From NCBI RefSeq assembly GCF_012999535.1, contig NZ_JABBWV010000022.1, positions 1-64,000 of the forward strand: a stretch of DNA of 64,000 nt, written 5' to 3'. A program made the position numbers and the translations under genes. A model generated the notes under the pieces. It made no database searches. It was not told where the DNA came from and saw only the letters and a program-made list of their open reading frames with translations. Shown in pieces: positions 8,273 to 15,753 of this stretch (positions are counted from its first letter, which is position 1; every line of letters starts with the position of its first letter). Origin of the DNA: Microbispora sp. H11081 (GTDB lineage Bacteria; Actinomycetota; Actinomycetes; Streptosporangiales; Streptosporangiaceae).

Positions 8273-10813
8273 GTGCTCAGACGAATCGGCATCCTCGCAG
8301 TGGCGGCACTGGCCACCGCATGCCTGACCGGCACGCCTCCCGCCACAGCGGAAGAGGGCCCTGAACAGATCCCCAACGGCACATTCGACAGCACCACGGA
8401 CCCGTGGTGGCACACCGCGAACCTGAACTTCGAGCTGACCGACGGCCGGCTCTGCTCCGACATCCCCGGCGGGACGACCAACCCCTGGGACGCCATCATC
8501 GGCGTCAACGACATCCCGCTCGTGCAGGACGAGACCTACGCGTTCAGCTTCTTCGCCACCGCGTCGCCCGGGAAGGTCGCCAGGGCGTACGTCCAGCTCC
8601 CGACCGACCCCTACACGCAGTACGTGGCGGCCGCCCCCGAGCTGAGCGTCTCCGGCAACACCTACAGCTACACGTTCACCTCGCCCGTCGACCTGCCCAA
8701 CGCGCAGGTGGTCTTCCAGCTCGGCGGCAGCGCGACGGCGTGGCGCTTCTGCGTGGACAACGTCTCGCTCAAGGGCGGGGCGCCGCCGGACATCTACACG
8801 CCCGACACCGGCCCCCGGGTCCGCGTGAACCAGGTGGCCTACCTGCCCAAGGGCCCCAAGAACGCCACCGTCGTCACCGACGCCACCGAGGCGCTCCCCT
8901 GGCAGCTCAAGAACTCCGCGGGCACCGTGGTCGCGAACGGCACCACCACCCCGCGCGGCGTCGACTCGAGCTCCGCGCAGAACGTCCACTCCATCGACTT
9001 CGGCTCGTACACGAAGGCAGGGACCGGCTACACGCTGACCGCCGACGGCGAGACCAGCCGGCCGTTCGACATCAAGCCCGACTCGTACGCCGACCTCAAG
9101 CTCGACGCGCTGAAGTTCTTCTACACCCAGCGCAGCGGCATCGCGATCGACGACGCCCTGCGTCCCGGGTACGGCCGGCCCGCCGGTCACGTGGACGTCG
9201 CCCCCAACCAGGGCGACAAGAACGTGCCCTGCCAGCCGGGCGTCTGCGACTACACCCTCGACGTGTCCGGCGGCTGGTACGACGCGGGCGACCACGGCAA
9301 GTACGTCGTCAACGGCGGCATCTCGGTCGCCCAGCTCATGAGCGAGTTCGAGCGCACCAAGAACGCCGCGACCGCCAAGCCGGTCGGGAGCCTGAACATC
9401 CCCGAGAGCGGCGACGACGTCCCCGACATCCTCGACGAGGCCCGCTGGGAGCAGGAGTTCCTGCTGAAGATGCAGCGGCCGGACGGCATGGCCCACCACA
9501 AGATCCATGACGAGAACTGGACCGGCCTCCCGCTGCTGCCGCACCTCGACCCGCAGAAGCGCGAGCTGCACCCGGTCTCCACGGCGGCCACGCTGAACCT
9601 CGCCGCGACGGCCGCCCAGGCGGCCCGGGTCTTCGCGCCGTACGACGCGGCCTTCTCGGCCAAGAACCTCGCGGCGGCGAAGAAGGCGTGGGCGGCGGCC
9701 AAGGCGCACCCGAACCTGCTCGCATCCCCCTCGGACGGCGTCGGCGGCGGCACCTACGACGACGCCAACGTCAGCGACGAGTTCTACTGGGCGGCGGCCG
9801 AGCTCTACATCACCACGGGCGAGCAGGAGTTCAAGGACTACGTCCTCGCCTCGCCGCTGCACACGGCCGACATCTGGAACACCGGCGCCATGGACTGGGG
9901 CAACGTCGCGGCGCTCGGCCGCCTCGACCTGGCGACCGTGCCCAACGCCCTGCCCGGCCGCGACGACGTGCGCGCCTCGGTGGTGGCCGGCGCGGACAAG
10001 TACCTCGGCATCCTGAAGGCCCACCCCTACGGCCTGCCGTACAACGCGGCGTCCTACGACTGGGGATCAAACAGCATCGTCGTCAACAACATGGTGGTCA
10101 TGGCCACGGCCTACGACATCACCGGCGACGTGAAGTACCGCGACGGCGTGCTGCAGGGCATCGACTACATCTTCGGCCGCAACGCGCTCAACCAGTCGTA
10201 TGTGACCGGCTACGGCGAGGTGGCGTCGAAGAACCAGCACAGCAGGTGGTACGCCCACTCGCTGGACACCTCGCTGCCCAACCCGCCGCGCGGCACGCTC
10301 TCGGGCGGTCCCAACTCCAGCATCCAGGACCCGGTGGCCCAGGCGAAGCTGACGGGCTGCGTGGCGCAGTTCTGCTACATCGACGACATCGGCTCGTGGG
10401 CGACCAACGAGCTGACGATCAACTGGAACGCCCCGATGTCGTGGATCGCGGCGTTCATCGCCGACCAGGGCGACGGCACCGTCAAGGCGCCGGCCTCCTG
10501 CGCGGTCACCTACACCACGCACGGCAGCTGGCCGCAGGGCTTCACCACCCAGGTCACCCTCAAGAACACCGGCACGAAGGCGATCGACGGCTGGTCGCTG
10601 AAGTGGTCTTTCCTGGGCGGGCAGAAGGTCGAGCACAGCTGGAGCGCGAAGTTCTCCCAGCAGGGTGCGACCGTCACCGCGGCGAACGAGACGTACAACA
10701 AGAAGATCCAGCCGGGCCAGTCGGTCACGTTCGGCTTCAACGGCCAGGGCGCGCCGCAGGCCAACCCGGCACCCGACCTGTTCACGCTGAACGGCGCCGC
10801 CTGCTCCGGCTGA
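8273..10813 (+). CDS. Secreted GH9 endoglucanase with CBM4 and CBM2
   Basis: An 846-residue exported cellulase. Domains in order: signal peptide (about 1-27, ending TPPATA/EEG), CBM4/9-like beta-sandwich (about 30-175), CelD_N immunoglobulin-like domain (about 185-275), GH9 catalytic domain (about 285-740) and a C-terminal CBM2 cellulose-binding domain (about 750-846, one Cys near each end). GH9 features include [16 protein letters not shown] with the nucleophile/base aspartates, and the late TDYxxN-like region around [18 protein letters not shown]. The GTG at 8273 with GAGGAC five bases upstream is preferred to an ATG at 8219, which would place the CelR operator inside the coding region. Unlike T. 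fusca Cel9B it has no fibronectin domain before the CBM2. Confidence 0.93.
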   Translation: MLRRIGILAVAALATACLTGTPPATAEEGPEQIPNGTFDSTTDPWWHTANLNFELTDGRLCSDIPGGTTNPWDAIIGVNDIPLVQDETYAFSFFATASPGKVARAYVQLPTDPYTQYVAAAPELSVSGNTYSYTFTSPVDLPNAQVVFQLGGSATAWRFCVDNVSLKGGAPPDIYTPDTGPRVRVNQVAYLPKGPKNATVVTDATEALPWQLKNSAGTVVANGTTTPRGVDSSSAQNVHSIDFGSYTKAGTGYTLTADGETSRPFDIKPDSYADLKLDALKFFYTQRSGIAIDDALRPGYGRPAGHVDVAPNQGDKNVPCQPGVCDYTLDVSGGWYDAGDHGKYVVNGGISVAQLMSEFERTKNAATAKPVGSLNIPESGDDVPDILDEARWEQEFLLKMQRPDGMAHHKIHDENWTGLPLLPHLDPQKRELHPVSTAATLNLAATAAQAARVFAPYDAAFSAKNLAAAKKAWAAAKAHPNLLASPSDGVGGGTYDDANVSDEFYWAAAELYITTGEQEFKDYVLASPLHTADIWNTGAMDWGNVAALGRLDLATVPNALPGRDDVRASVVAGADKYLGILKAHPYGLPYNAASYDWGSNSIVVNNMVVMATAYDITGDVKYRDGVLQGIDYIFGRNALNQSYVTGYGEVASKNQHSRWYAHSLDTSLPNPPRGTLSGGPNSSIQDPVAQAKLTGCVAQFCYIDDIGSWATNELTINWNAPMSWIAAFIADQGDGTVKAPASCAVTYTTHGSWPQGFTTQVTLKNTGTKAIDGWSLKWSFLGGQKVEHSWSAKFSQQGATVTAANETYNKKIQPGQSVTFGFNGQGAPQANPAPDLFTLNGAACSG

Positions 10814-10835
10814 GCGGACGCCTCCTCTGAAGACC

Positions 10836-10867
10836 CCGGCCGCCGCCTCTGCAGAGGCGGCGGCCGG
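10836..10867. terminator. Stem-loop terminator after the cellulase gene
   Basis: A perfect 15-bp GC-rich inverted repeat (CCGGCCGCCGCCTCT and its complement) with a two-base centre begins 22 bp after the GH9 stop. It has no long T-run, as is usual in actinomycete terminators. Confidence 0.75.
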
Positions 10868-10901
10868 TTCCATGTCGCCGGTTCGGCGTTCTCGCAGTGC
10901 C

Positions 10902-10942
10902 GGTGCGGCTCAGCGCAGGTGCGGCTCAGCGCAGGTGCGGCT
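10902..10942. repeat. 16-bp direct repeat at the 3' end of the DUF2283 gene
   Basis: GGTGCGGCTCAGCGCA occurs twice in tandem (10902-10917 and 10918-10933), followed by a partial third copy. The repeat spans the stop codon of the minus-strand DUF2283 gene, so the terminal residues have been duplicated into the downstream flank. Confidence 0.8.
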
Positions 10943-11222
10943 CGTAGGGCGGCAGGCTGATGCCGCCGCCCTGCCCGCCCGCGTCGCCGTCATCGTCATC
11001 GCCGTCGTCGTCGGCCTGGGCGAGGACCTCGGGCCGCAGGATGCGCGACGCGCCGAGCACCTCGATGCCCAGGAGGCGCCCCTCCCGGTCCAGGTCGAGC
11101 ACGATCTCCCCGCGCAGTTCGTCGTCCTCGACCTCGATCTGGGTGACCGCCTCTCCCTCGCCGATCTCGTCGACCAGGTAGATGTAGGCGACGTTGTTCT
11201 CACTGTCGTGATCGATGCGCAC
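10926..11222 (-). CDS. DUF2283 protein, candidate immunity/antitoxin
   Basis: A 98-residue acidic protein. Residues 1-60 match the DUF2283 pattern (MRIDHDSENNVAYIYLVD, then VLDLDREGRLLGIEVLGAS), a small beta-rich fold. A disordered Asp/Gly-rich tail (ADDDGDDDDGDAGG) follows. The GTG start has an AGAGG Shine-Dalgarno. The gene begins 26 bp after the stop of the polymorphic toxin gene. DUF2283 genes are often found beside DUF4258 genes in candidate toxin-antitoxin pairs, so neutralisation of the upstream toxin tip is the likely role. That role is inferred from pairing, not shown by sequence. Confidence 0.75.
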   Translation of the reverse strand: MRIDHDSENNVAYIYLVDEIGEGEAVTQIEVEDDELRGEIVLDLDREGRLLGIEVLGASRILRPEVLAQADDDGDDDDGDAGGQGGGISLPPYEPHLR

Positions 11223-11248
11223 GCAGACCTCTCACCCTCGCCCGGCGG

Positions 11249-12232
11249 CTAGTTCCTTCGCTTCGTCTTGCGGATGACCGTGATGACGGTATCGGTCCTG
11301 TCGTTCACGACGACCTTCAACTTGTCCGTCTCGTAGACGGAGGTGCCGGGATCGTGGCCACGGCTCCGCCGGCCGTTCGCCTTGACGTCCTCGATCATGT
11401 CGTCGCTGAAGCCACGCTGGCTCTGGCGTTGCTCACTGTGGGCGGTCCGGCCGTCGGCGCCGGAACGGCTACCGCCACCTCCACCGCTACCGCCGCCACC
11501 ACGGCGCCCGCCCCCGCCGCGGCGTCCGTTGCCGCCGCTCTGGGCGTTCTTGTTGCTGCGCCCCATGAGCATCAGGCCGTCGTGCGGAGACCGGCCGGTG
11601 GCCGCACGGGGGCCCACGGTCCCCCGCGCCGGGATCCGGTGGCCAGCGCCGGCGAACGCGGGGACCAGCCCTCCGCCACCCGGGCGGCGCAGCCCTTCGA
11701 GGATGTGGCGGAACTGCTCGGTGACCTTGCGGTCCAGCGCGGGCGCGAGCACCCGCCCCGCACCCTCCGCGCCCTCCCGCTGGATCTTCGCGATCGCGGC
11801 GCGTGAGCGGAACATCTCCGCCGCCGCCAGGGCCGCGCCGAGCGGACCGCCCGCCAGGTACGCCCGCGCCACCCGCACGGACGTGTAGACGGCGGTCGAG
11901 GCCACGGCGACCTTCACCCCGGTCGTCAGCCAGGCCGTGTTGTCGAGCACGGCCGGGGCCCACCGCGCGGCGGTGACCGCCCGGGCCAGATGCCCGCCCT
12001 CGCCGCCCGTCTCACTCCAGTAGCCGGCCAGCGCGGTCGCCGACCTGCCCCGGTAGGTCTCGCCCGTCCCCGCGATCGTCGCGTCGGCCGCCCCGCCGGA
12101 CCGTTCCGTGCCCGCGAGCACGGTCCGCCAGGCGTCGGCGTCCTTGCGGATCTCGTCCTCGTCGACGTTCGGCCAGGGCACGCCGAGCAGGCTCAGCATC
12201 ACGTCCACCTGCGGGGGAACCGTCAGCCCCAT
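11249..12232 (-). CDS. Type VII-like polymorphic toxin with DUF4258-like C-terminal domain
   Basis: A 327-residue protein of modular build. The N-terminal part (about 1-110) is a helical WXG100/LXG-like module containing ADAWRTVLAGTERSGGAAD and a central Trp (GYWSE). Two hydrophobic helices follow (about 110-160). A long basic, glycine-rich linker spans about 215-265. The last 60 residues (HSEQRQSQRGFSDDMIEDV, then VYETDKLKVVVNDRTDTVITVI) resemble DUF4258, a RelE/BECR-like putative RNase domain. No signal peptide is seen, consistent with export through a type VII-like system by way of the upstream small partner, whose stop is 13 bp away. The toxin assignment is an inference from architecture and from the DUF2283 neighbour. 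Confidence 0.65.
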   Translation of the reverse strand: MGLTVPPQVDVMLSLLGVPWPNVDEDEIRKDADAWRTVLAGTERSGGAADATIAGTGETYRGRSATALAGYWSETGGEGGHLARAVTAARWAPAVLDNTAWLTTGVKVAVASTAVYTSVRVARAYLAGGPLGAALAAAEMFRSRAAIAKIQREGAEGAGRVLAPALDRKVTEQFRHILEGLRRPGGGGLVPAFAGAGHRIPARGTVGPRAATGRSPHDGLMLMGRSNKNAQSGGNGRRGGGGRRGGGGSGGGGGSRSGADGRTAHSEQRQSQRGFSDDMIEDVKANGRRSRGHDPGTSVYETDKLKVVVNDRTDTVITVIRKTKRRN

Positions 12233-12245
12233 CGCCGGGCCCCCG

Positions 12246-12572
12246 TCACGCCCACTGCTCGCCGTACAGGTCCCGGGACAGCGACCGGCTCGCGTCCTCG
12301 GCCTCGGCGACGCGGGCGCTCGCCCTGCCCAGCCCGTCGCCGGTGTCGCCGATCGCCGCGGACAGGCCGGCCAGCGCCTCGACCCCCAGCAGCGTGCACT
12401 CGGCGTACGGACCGGCCAGCATGCCGAGCAGGCCGTCGTCCTGCCACGCGGCGCCACCGAGCCCGCGCTCCCTGAGCCGGCGCAGCGCCGAGGCGTAGTC
12501 GTCGCCGTGCACCCGCATCCGGAAGGCGTCCTGCCTCATCCGGTCGTGGACGATCTCCAGTCCCGACTCCAT
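12246..12572 (-). CDS. EspC/WXG100-like small helical protein
   Basis: A 108-residue, all-helical protein lacking a signal peptide, with two amphipathic helical stretches and a central loop containing a Trp (GGAAWQDDG). Size, composition and its place directly upstream of a modular toxin match EspC/WXG100-type partners of type VII secretion substrates. It lies 13 bp before the toxin gene and is presumably co-transcribed. A canonical WXG motif is absent, so the family assignment is tentative. Confidence 0.6.
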   Translation of the reverse strand: MESGLEIVHDRMRQDAFRMRVHGDDYASALRRLRERGLGGAAWQDDGLLGMLAGPYAECTLLGVEALAGLSAAIGDTGDGLGRASARVAEAEDASRSLSRDLYGEQWA

Positions 12573-12653
12573 GCCGCAGACCCCAACTCCCCGCTTCCTA
12601 TTCCGTATAGATCACAGTAAACGCTGATCTCCCTTTCGATAGCCTTCTTTCTC

Positions 12654-13043
12654 ATGACGACCCCCTCCCCCGACGGCGACGCCGAACTGCTGGAGCGCGT
12701 GCTGGCGGAGGGCCGGGCGACGATGCGGCGGCTACGGGAGGCGCGGGCCCTGGTCCGCGACGTGACGGCGGAGGCGCAGAGCCCCGACCGGACGATCCGG
12801 GCGGTCGCCGACGGCCGGGGCGAGATCGTGGAGTTGCGCTTCGACCCGCGCGTCATGCGGCTCGACCGCGAGACCCTCGGCAGGCGCGTGACGGCCGTGC
12901 TGCGCGCGGCCCAGCGGGACGCCGAGGCCAGGACCCGGGAGATCACGGAGGCCGCCCTCGCCGACACCGCGGACGTCCCGCCTCCCCTGGACGAGAGGTT
13001 CGTCCGCGACCGCGTGGAGCGGATCGCCCGCGACCTGCTGTGA
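12654..13043 (+). CDS. YbaB/EbfC family protein
   Basis: A 129-residue protein with the YbaB/EbfC layout: a long N-terminal helix, the strand pair VADGRGEIVELRFDPRVMRL, and a second long helix (ETLGRRVTAVLRAAQRDAEA). Canonical YbaB is a dimeric nucleoid-associated protein encoded beside recR, but actinomycetes carry divergent copies next to WXG100 and toxin genes. This copy is divergent from the EspC-like gene (81 bp shared intergenic region) and is followed by a second copy. DNA binding is not demonstrated by the sequence. Confidence 0.7.
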   Translation: MTTPSPDGDAELLERVLAEGRATMRRLREARALVRDVTAEAQSPDRTIRAVADGRGEIVELRFDPRVMRLDRETLGRRVTAVLRAAQRDAEARTREITEAALADTADVPPPLDERFVRDRVERIARDLL

Positions 13044-13093
13044 CCCCTCACGACGACCCCTCACGACGACCCCTCACGACGACCCCTCACGAC
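13042..13093. repeat. Four tandem copies of a 13-bp repeat
   Basis: GACCCCTCACGAC occurs four times without a mismatch, starting inside the stop codon of the first YbaB-like gene and ending 7 bp before the Shine-Dalgarno of the second. Because 13 is not a multiple of three, copy-number change would shift any reading frame running through it, which supports the later start chosen for the second gene. Confidence 0.9.
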
Positions 13094-13108
13094 CCGACTG
13101 GAGGCGCC

Positions 13109-13489
13109 GTGTACGGCTCCCGCATCAACCCGGCCGACATCCGCGAGGAGGATCTGGCCGGGGCCGAGGAGCGGGCGGAGCGTCTGCGCGCCTGGGCCGA
13201 GGGCGCCCAGGCCGGCCTCGGCGAGATCACCGGCACCGGCGAGGCCGCCTCCGGTCAGGTGACGGCCACCGTGTCGGCGGAGGGCCTGGTGCTCGACGTG
13301 ACGTTCGGGCCGCGCGCCTCGCGCCTGGACAGCCGGACGCTCGCGGAGGAGGTCCGTGCCGCCGTCTCCCGTGCGCGACTCGACGCCGCCCGCAGGACCG
13401 GAGAGATGATCCGCGAGGCCCTGCCCTGGTTCGACCCCGAGCAGGCCGCCGCCGACTTCGAGCGGCTGCTCGACACGTCCTGGGACTGA
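13109..13489 (+). CDS. YbaB/EbfC family protein (second copy)
   Basis: A 126-residue paralogue of the preceding protein, with a first helix rich in Glu/Arg, a strand pair (GQVTATVSAEGLVLDVTFG) and a C-terminal helix. A GTG at 13109 with GGAGG five bases upstream is preferred over an in-frame GTG at 13040, which overlaps the previous stop but would translate through the 13-bp repeat array. It ends 13 bp before the convergent SDR gene. It probably belongs to the toxin island, but its function is unknown. Confidence 0.7.
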   Translation: MYGSRINPADIREEDLAGAEERAERLRAWAEGAQAGLGEITGTGEAASGQVTATVSAEGLVLDVTFGPRASRLDSRTLAEEVRAAVSRARLDAARRTGEMIREALPWFDPEQAAADFERLLDTSWD

Positions 13490-13502
13490 CGGCGGGCGCG
13501 GA

Positions 13503-14261
13503 TCACAGGTCGCTGCCGCCGGTGGCGTCGACGGTGACGCCGGTCACCCAGCCGGCGTCGTCCGAGGCGAGGAACGCGACCACCCCGGCCACGTCATCCG
13601 GCCTGCCCACCCGGCCCAGGGCCGCCCGCCCGGCCGCCGCCGCCCAGGCCGCCCCGTCGCCGCGCAGCCAGCCCGCGTTCATGTCCGTGTCGACGATCCC
13701 CGGCGCCACATTGTTGACCGTGATCGCGCGGGGCCCGAGATGCTTGGCCAGCGCGAGCGTGAAGGTCTCCAGCGCGCCCTTGGTCATGGCGTACGCGATC
13801 GCCTCGGGGAACGCGATCCTGGTCACGCCCGAGGTCACGGTCACGATCCGCCCGCCGTCGGGGATGCGCGGCAGCGCCCGCCGCGTGACGAGGAAGGCCG
13901 CCCGCGTGTTGACGGCGAACATCTCGTCGTAGTCCTCCGGGGTGATCTCCTCGATCGTCCCTCGCAGGGTGATCCCCGCGTTGTTGACCAGGATGTCGAT
14001 CGGCGCCCCCGGTCCCAGCTCCCGGTCCACCCCGGCGAACAGCTCGTCCACGCCGCCCGGCGCGCCGAGCTCGGCCCGGACCGCGAAGGCCCGGCCGCCC
14101 CCGGCCTCTACCGCCGCGACCGTGTCCTTCGCCGCGGCCTCGTCTCTCGCGTATCCGACCGCCACCAGCGCCCCGTCGGCCGCCAGCCGTTCCGCGATCG
14201 CCCGCCCGATCCCTCTGCTCGCACCCGTCACGAGCGCCGTCCTGCCCCTCAGCGCGGCCAT
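13503..14261 (-). CDS. SDR family oxidoreductase
   Basis: A 252-residue classical short-chain dehydrogenase. It shows the NAD(P) loop TGASRGIGRA, NNAGIT, the catalytic Ser (TVTSG) and YAMTK (Tyr/Lys), and the usual C-terminal GVTVDATGGSDL. It is FabG-like in length but has no fatty-acid operon context. It is divergent from a TetR gene across a 67-bp region with a palindrome, so it is probably the repressor's target. The substrate is unknown. Confidence 0.9.
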   Translation of the reverse strand: MAALRGRTALVTGASRGIGRAIAERLAADGALVAVGYARDEAAAKDTVAAVEAGGGRAFAVRAELGAPGGVDELFAGVDRELGPGAPIDILVNNAGITLRGTIEEITPEDYDEMFAVNTRAAFLVTRRALPRIPDGGRIVTVTSGVTRIAFPEAIAYAMTKGALETFTLALAKHLGPRAITVNNVAPGIVDTDMNAGWLRGDGAAWAAAAGRAALGRVGRPDDVAGVVAFLASDDAGWVTGVTVDATGGSDL

Positions 14262-14304
14262 GCCAGCTCCTTTCTTTAGTGCCCGCTACAAAATAACACG
14301 ATCT

Positions 14305-14316
14305 TAGCGATCGCTA
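14305..14316. promoter_or_regulatory. Palindromic operator candidate for the TetR regulator
   Basis: TAGCGATCGCTA is a perfect 12-bp palindrome 12 bp before the tetR start and 43 bp before the divergent SDR start. The surrounding sequence is AT-rich compared with the rest of the window, as expected for overlapping divergent promoters. Confidence 0.6.
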
Positions 14317-14328
14317 TAGAATCGGCGC

Positions 14329-14904
14329 ATGGGAAGGACCAGGGCGTTCGACCGCGACGTCGCGCTGGAGCGGGCGCTTGAGGAGTTCTGGCGGCAGGGC
14401 TACGAGGCGACCTCGGTCGCGGGGCTGACGGCGGCGATGGGCATCAACCCGCCCAGCCTCTACGCCGCCTACGGTGACAAGCGCCGGCTGTTCGGCGAGG
14501 CCGTGCGGCGCTACCAGGAGACCCACGGCGCGTTCGCCGCCCGGGCCCTGGCCGGGGAGCCGACCGCGCGGGCCGCCGTCGGGCGCCTGCTGCGGGAGGC
14601 GGCGGAGGTCTACACCGACCCGGCGCATCCGCCCGGATGCATGATCATCTCAGCGGGGGTGAACACGACCGACCCCGGCGTGATCGGGGAACTGCGGGAA
14701 CACCGCGAGGCCGGTAAGGCCGCGATCCGCCGCCGCGTCGAGCGGGACGTCGAGACCGGCCTCCTCCCGCCGGAGACCGACGCGGGCGCGCTGGCGACGT
14801 TCTTCGCCTCCGTCATCCAGGGCATGTCCACCCAGGCCAGGGATGGCGCGGCCCGCGAGGATCTGCACGCGGTGGCGACGCTCGCCATGCGCGCGTGGCC
14901 GTAG
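14329..14904 (+). CDS. TetR family transcriptional regulator
   Basis: A 191-residue regulator. The N-terminal HTH covers about residues 8-55 (ALEEFWRQGYEATSVAGLTA, then PPSLYAAYGDKRRLF), and a helical ligand-binding domain similar to TetR_C_16/AcrR relatives follows (PPGCMIISA). It is divergent from the SDR gene, which it probably represses by way of the palindrome between them. Confidence 0.9.
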   Translation: MGRTRAFDRDVALERALEEFWRQGYEATSVAGLTAAMGINPPSLYAAYGDKRRLFGEAVRRYQETHGAFAARALAGEPTARAAVGRLLREAAEVYTDPAHPPGCMIISAGVNTTDPGVIGELREHREAGKAAIRRRVERDVETGLLPPETDAGALATFFASVIQGMSTQARDGAAREDLHAVATLAMRAWP

Positions 14905-14914
14905 GCTGCCGGGC

Positions 14915-15556
14915 ATGCTTGACGACATCCGGGTGGACGACGCGGTCACCGCGCTGCGTCCCGACTTCGCCGTCCTGGCGATCTGCGCGTACGGCCTGCG
15001 CAACGGGCCGTCGGACGACCGCTCGCGGGCCTGGCTGGCCGACGCCGCCGCGAACGCCGCGCCGCCGGACGACCCCAGGATCGAGGCGTGGCGGTCGGCC
15101 TACCGCGCGTTCGGCGCGAAACCGCAGCGCACCCGGCCGTCGGTCGACGCGCTGGTCCGCCGGATGCCGCTCCCCGAGATCAACCTGGTGGTGGACGCCT
15201 ACAACGCCGTGTCCGTACGGCACTGCCTGCCGATCGGCGGCGAGGACCTGCGCCGATACCAGGGGGCCGCACGGCTGGTGCGGGCCGCGGGCGACGAGCC
15301 GTCGGAGGAGGCGCTGGGCGACCCGGAGATCGGCGAGGTGGTGTGGCGCGACGACGCCGGGGTCACCTGCCGGCGATGGAACTGGCGGCAGTGCGTCAGG
15401 ACCAGGATCACCGAGGAGACGGTGGACGCGCTATTCCTCCTGGAGCGTCTCGAACCGCTCTCTCTGGACGCCTTGCGTTCGGCGGGCGACGACCTCATGG
15501 GTATGCTGCCTGATATAAACCCCAATATCCGGATCGAGTCGCGGTTCATCGGCTGA
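14915..15556 (+). CDS. B3/B4 domain protein (PheT-like tRNA-editing domain)
   Basis: A 213-residue stand-alone B3/B4 domain, the fold found in the beta subunit of phenylalanyl-tRNA synthetase. The motif LPEINLVVDAYNAVSVRHCLPIGGEDL and the later EVVWRDDAGVTCRRWNWRQC are typical of this free-standing family. Members are thought to act in trans on mischarged tRNA or amino acids, but this is not established for this subgroup. The ATG at 14915 lies 10 bp after the tetR stop; upstream in-frame starts overlap tetR and were rejected. Confidence 0.82.
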   Translation: MLDDIRVDDAVTALRPDFAVLAICAYGLRNGPSDDRSRAWLADAAANAAPPDDPRIEAWRSAYRAFGAKPQRTRPSVDALVRRMPLPEINLVVDAYNAVSVRHCLPIGGEDLRRYQGAARLVRAAGDEPSEEALGDPEIGEVVWRDDAGVTCRRWNWRQCVRTRITEETVDALFLLERLEPLSLDALRSAGDDLMGMLPDINPNIRIESRFIG

Positions 15557-15753
15557 CACAGCCGAGATGACCAGACGGTGAGACACACCTCACCACCCAG
15601 ACGGGCTATCCGCGCGTGACCTCTTTTATCGATCCTGGAACAATGGGCCGAGACCTGCGACCGGCCGGGGCGCACCTCGGTGTGCGAGGAGAGTAGCCTT
15701 GGACAGGTTCACCAAACATCAACGCCGATCTGCGGAAGAGGGCGATTTCCGCC

